From Porogramme epimiltina (lineage: Eukaryota; Basidiomycota; Agaricomycetes; Polyporales; Polyporaceae): a stretch of DNA of 16,458 nt. The position numbers and the translations under genes were made by a program. The notes beneath the pieces were generated by a model. The model was not told where the DNA came from, did no database searches, and saw nothing but the letters and a program-made list of their open reading frames with translations. The stretch lies in contig FTLJ01001387.1 in assembly GCA_900155495.1 (NCBI GenBank), positions 1 to 16,458 of the forward strand, given 5' to 3'. Of this stretch, positions 15,388-16,458 are shown piece after piece (positions within the stretch are counted from its first letter, which is position 1; each line of letters begins with the position of its first letter).

Positions 15388-16458
15388 TCACGCGTCGGCC
15401 GTGGGCACGATGTGCCGCAGATGCGCGGGCACGAGCTCGGGTGGGAGCTTCATGATCTGGTCGAGCGGCGCGCGCTTCGCGAGCGCGAGAAGGTTCAGCC
15501 TGAGCTTCTTGAGCACCGGGTCCTCGTCGTCATCCTTGCGCTCCTCCTCGCCATTGCCTCCGCCTCCGCTTCCGCCTCCTGCGTCTGCTTCCGCTTTCGC
15601 AATTGCAGCCGCGGTAGAGCTCGGGGGGAGAGGCGGAGGCGCGGCTGCGGAGCCGTTCACCGCGGGAGGCGCGTCAAAAGCACCCGCACCTGCAGCGGGC
15701 GCACCGCCCTCGCTAGGCCCAGCAGGTTCCTCCTCCTCTTCCTCCTCTTCCTCCTCTTCGGCTTTCATCACCGCGTCCTCCTCCTCCTCGGCCTTCATCA
15801 CCACGTCCCCGTCTGCGTCCGCGCCAAGGATAGCACCCGTCTCCGACTCCGGATCCAGCGCTCGCAGTGCATCGGCCACGGCCTCCTCCTCTGCCTCCGC
15901 ATCCGCGTCGCCATCCTCCGCCTTCGCGCCCCCCGCTAGCCGGAGGATCTCCTGCGCCGCGACCTCGAGCGCGTACGCCAACATCCCCGCTTCTTCCGAC
16001 TCGCCCGCACCCGCGCCGTCGCCAGTCGCGCCCGCCGTCGCGGCCGCGGCCGCCCCAAAGCCTACCGAAGCCTCCGCCTCGCGGTGCTCCGCGATCGCCC
16101 ACTGGAGGTACGCCGCGGCGTTCTTCGCGGGGTCGCGCGCGAGCGCGTCGTCCATCTCGCGGCGGCGCCGCTCGCGGTACCGCTTGCCCGCCCACACGTC
16201 CTCGGCGTGGAAGAGCTCGTCGGGCGCGCGCAGCAGCGCGGCGAGGTCGATCTTGTCCGCGTAGATCGCGCGGAGCGCCGCGTGCGCGCGCGCGGCCGCG
16301 GGGTACGCGTGCAGGGAGAGGTCGACCTGGCGCGCGATGTCGATCGGCAGCGGGGGGTGGCCTGAGGGCGCGGGGGAGTCGGTGGAGGGGGGCGTCGGTG
16401 GGGGCGAGAGGGGCGGGGGGGGGGGGGGGGCGTTTAGGGGGTTTGGGGGCTGGTGGGG
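15388..16458 (-). CDS. Acidic low-complexity protein, 3' part, runs off right edge
   Basis: The minus-strand frame is open from the window edge (16458) to the TGA at 15388-15390, giving 356 visible residues with the N-terminus outside. It begins with a Pro-rich stretch. A predicted helical segment follows (PLPIDIARQVDLSLHAYP ... DELFHAEDVW), then a very basic stretch (GKRYRERRRREMDD). Next comes an Ala/Glu/Asp-rich middle with two VMKAEEEE units and a run of 11 Glu, then a Gly/Ser-rich linker. The C-terminus is conserved-looking and helical (LKKLRLNLLALAKRAP, LPPELVPAHLRHIVP). The basic-acidic-helical layout suggests a nuclear, perhaps chromatin-associated, protein, but I do not recognise the family. 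Initiating at the GTG at 16197 would be an artefact, since the frame continues upstream with protein-like content. The Ser-rich plus-strand frame opposite is a shadow of the Glu/Ala codons. Confidence 0.65.
   Translation of the reverse strand, partial: PHQPPNPLNAPPPPPPLSPPPTPPSTDSPAPSGHPPLPIDIARQVDLSLHAYPAAARAHAALRAIYADKIDLAALLRAPDELFHAEDVWAGKRYRERRRREMDDALARDPAKNAAAYLQWAIAEHREAEASVGFGAAAAATAGATGDGAGAGESEEAGMLAYALEVAAQEILRLAGGAKAEDGDADAEAEEEAVADALRALDPESETGAILGADADGDVVMKAEEEEDAVMKAEEEEEEEEEEEPAGPSEGGAPAAGAGAFDAPPAVNGSAAAPPPLPPSSTAAAIAKAEADAGGGSGGGGNGEEERKDDDEDPVLKKLRLNLLALAKRAPLDQIMKLPPELVPAHLRHIVPTADA
15728..15805 (-). repeat. Low-complexity GAG/GAA tract coding for poly-Glu
   Basis: The plus strand is an almost pure TCC/CTC triplet run. 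On the coding strand it encodes two VMKAEEEE units followed by 11 Glu. Such tracts change length readily, so the residue count may vary among strains. Confidence 0.7.
16415..16430. repeat. Homopolymer run of 16 G
   Basis: There are sixteen consecutive G on the plus strand, read as Pro codons in the minus-strand frame. Its length decides whether the upstream part stays in frame, so either slippage or a sequencing error here would alter the predicted N-terminal part. Confidence 0.8.

Noticed and set aside
15401..16264. 287-residue Ser/Ala-rich plus-strand frame
   Set aside because: It is the antisense of the acidic protein: the Ser runs are the reverse complement of Glu codons.

Overview
The window looks like nuclear DNA of a filamentous basidiomycete, most likely an Agaricomycete. 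Supporting this are short 60-65 bp GT-AG introns with CTAAC/CTGAT-type branch sites, G+C-rich codons, widely spaced genes without operons, and F-box proteins typical of mushroom-forming fungi. The genus cannot be named from sequence alone. No rRNA, tRNA, CRISPR array or intact transposon was found.

Layout, left to right. (1) 387-1883, minus strand: a membrane protein of unknown function. (2) 3335-5288 and 6287-8282, plus strand: two tandem four-exon paralogues of the DUF4140/DUF4139 family (the 'mucoidy inhibitor A-like' family), each with its own copy of the upstream promoter region. (3) 8823-10394, plus strand: F-box protein 1. (4) 10441 to about 11060: a broken third DUF4139 copy. Only its 3' end survives, with a stop replacing a Trp codon, a frameshift, and a segment of about 320 bp turned onto the other strand. 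(5) About 11065-12820: 1.75 kb with no gene I can support. (6) 13306-14889, plus strand: F-box protein 2, a paralogue of F-box 1 whose upstream region is also homologous. (7) 14945-15200: a likely relic of a third F-box C-terminus. (8) 15388-16458, minus strand: the 3' part of an acidic, low-complexity, probably nuclear protein that runs off the right edge.

The central theme is a composite duplication. DUF4139 and F-box genes alternate (DUF-A, DUF-B, F-box1, DUF-C relic, F-box2, F-box relic). The copies differ in state: two DUF copies and two F-box copies look intact, while the others are fragments. This is best explained by repeated duplication of a DUF4139/F-box block followed by partial decay. 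F-box proteins are SCF ubiquitin-ligase adaptors by family knowledge. The role of DUF4139 proteins in fungi is not established, so a functional link between the two families here is only a hypothesis.

Regulatory signals retained between copies include a 19-bp block identical in both DUF promoters, an AATAAAAG box about 45 bp before each DUF start codon, and a perfect GGCACGTGCC palindrome about 300 bp before each F-box start codon. A near-perfect 18-bp-arm hairpin lies only in the promoter of DUF copy B.
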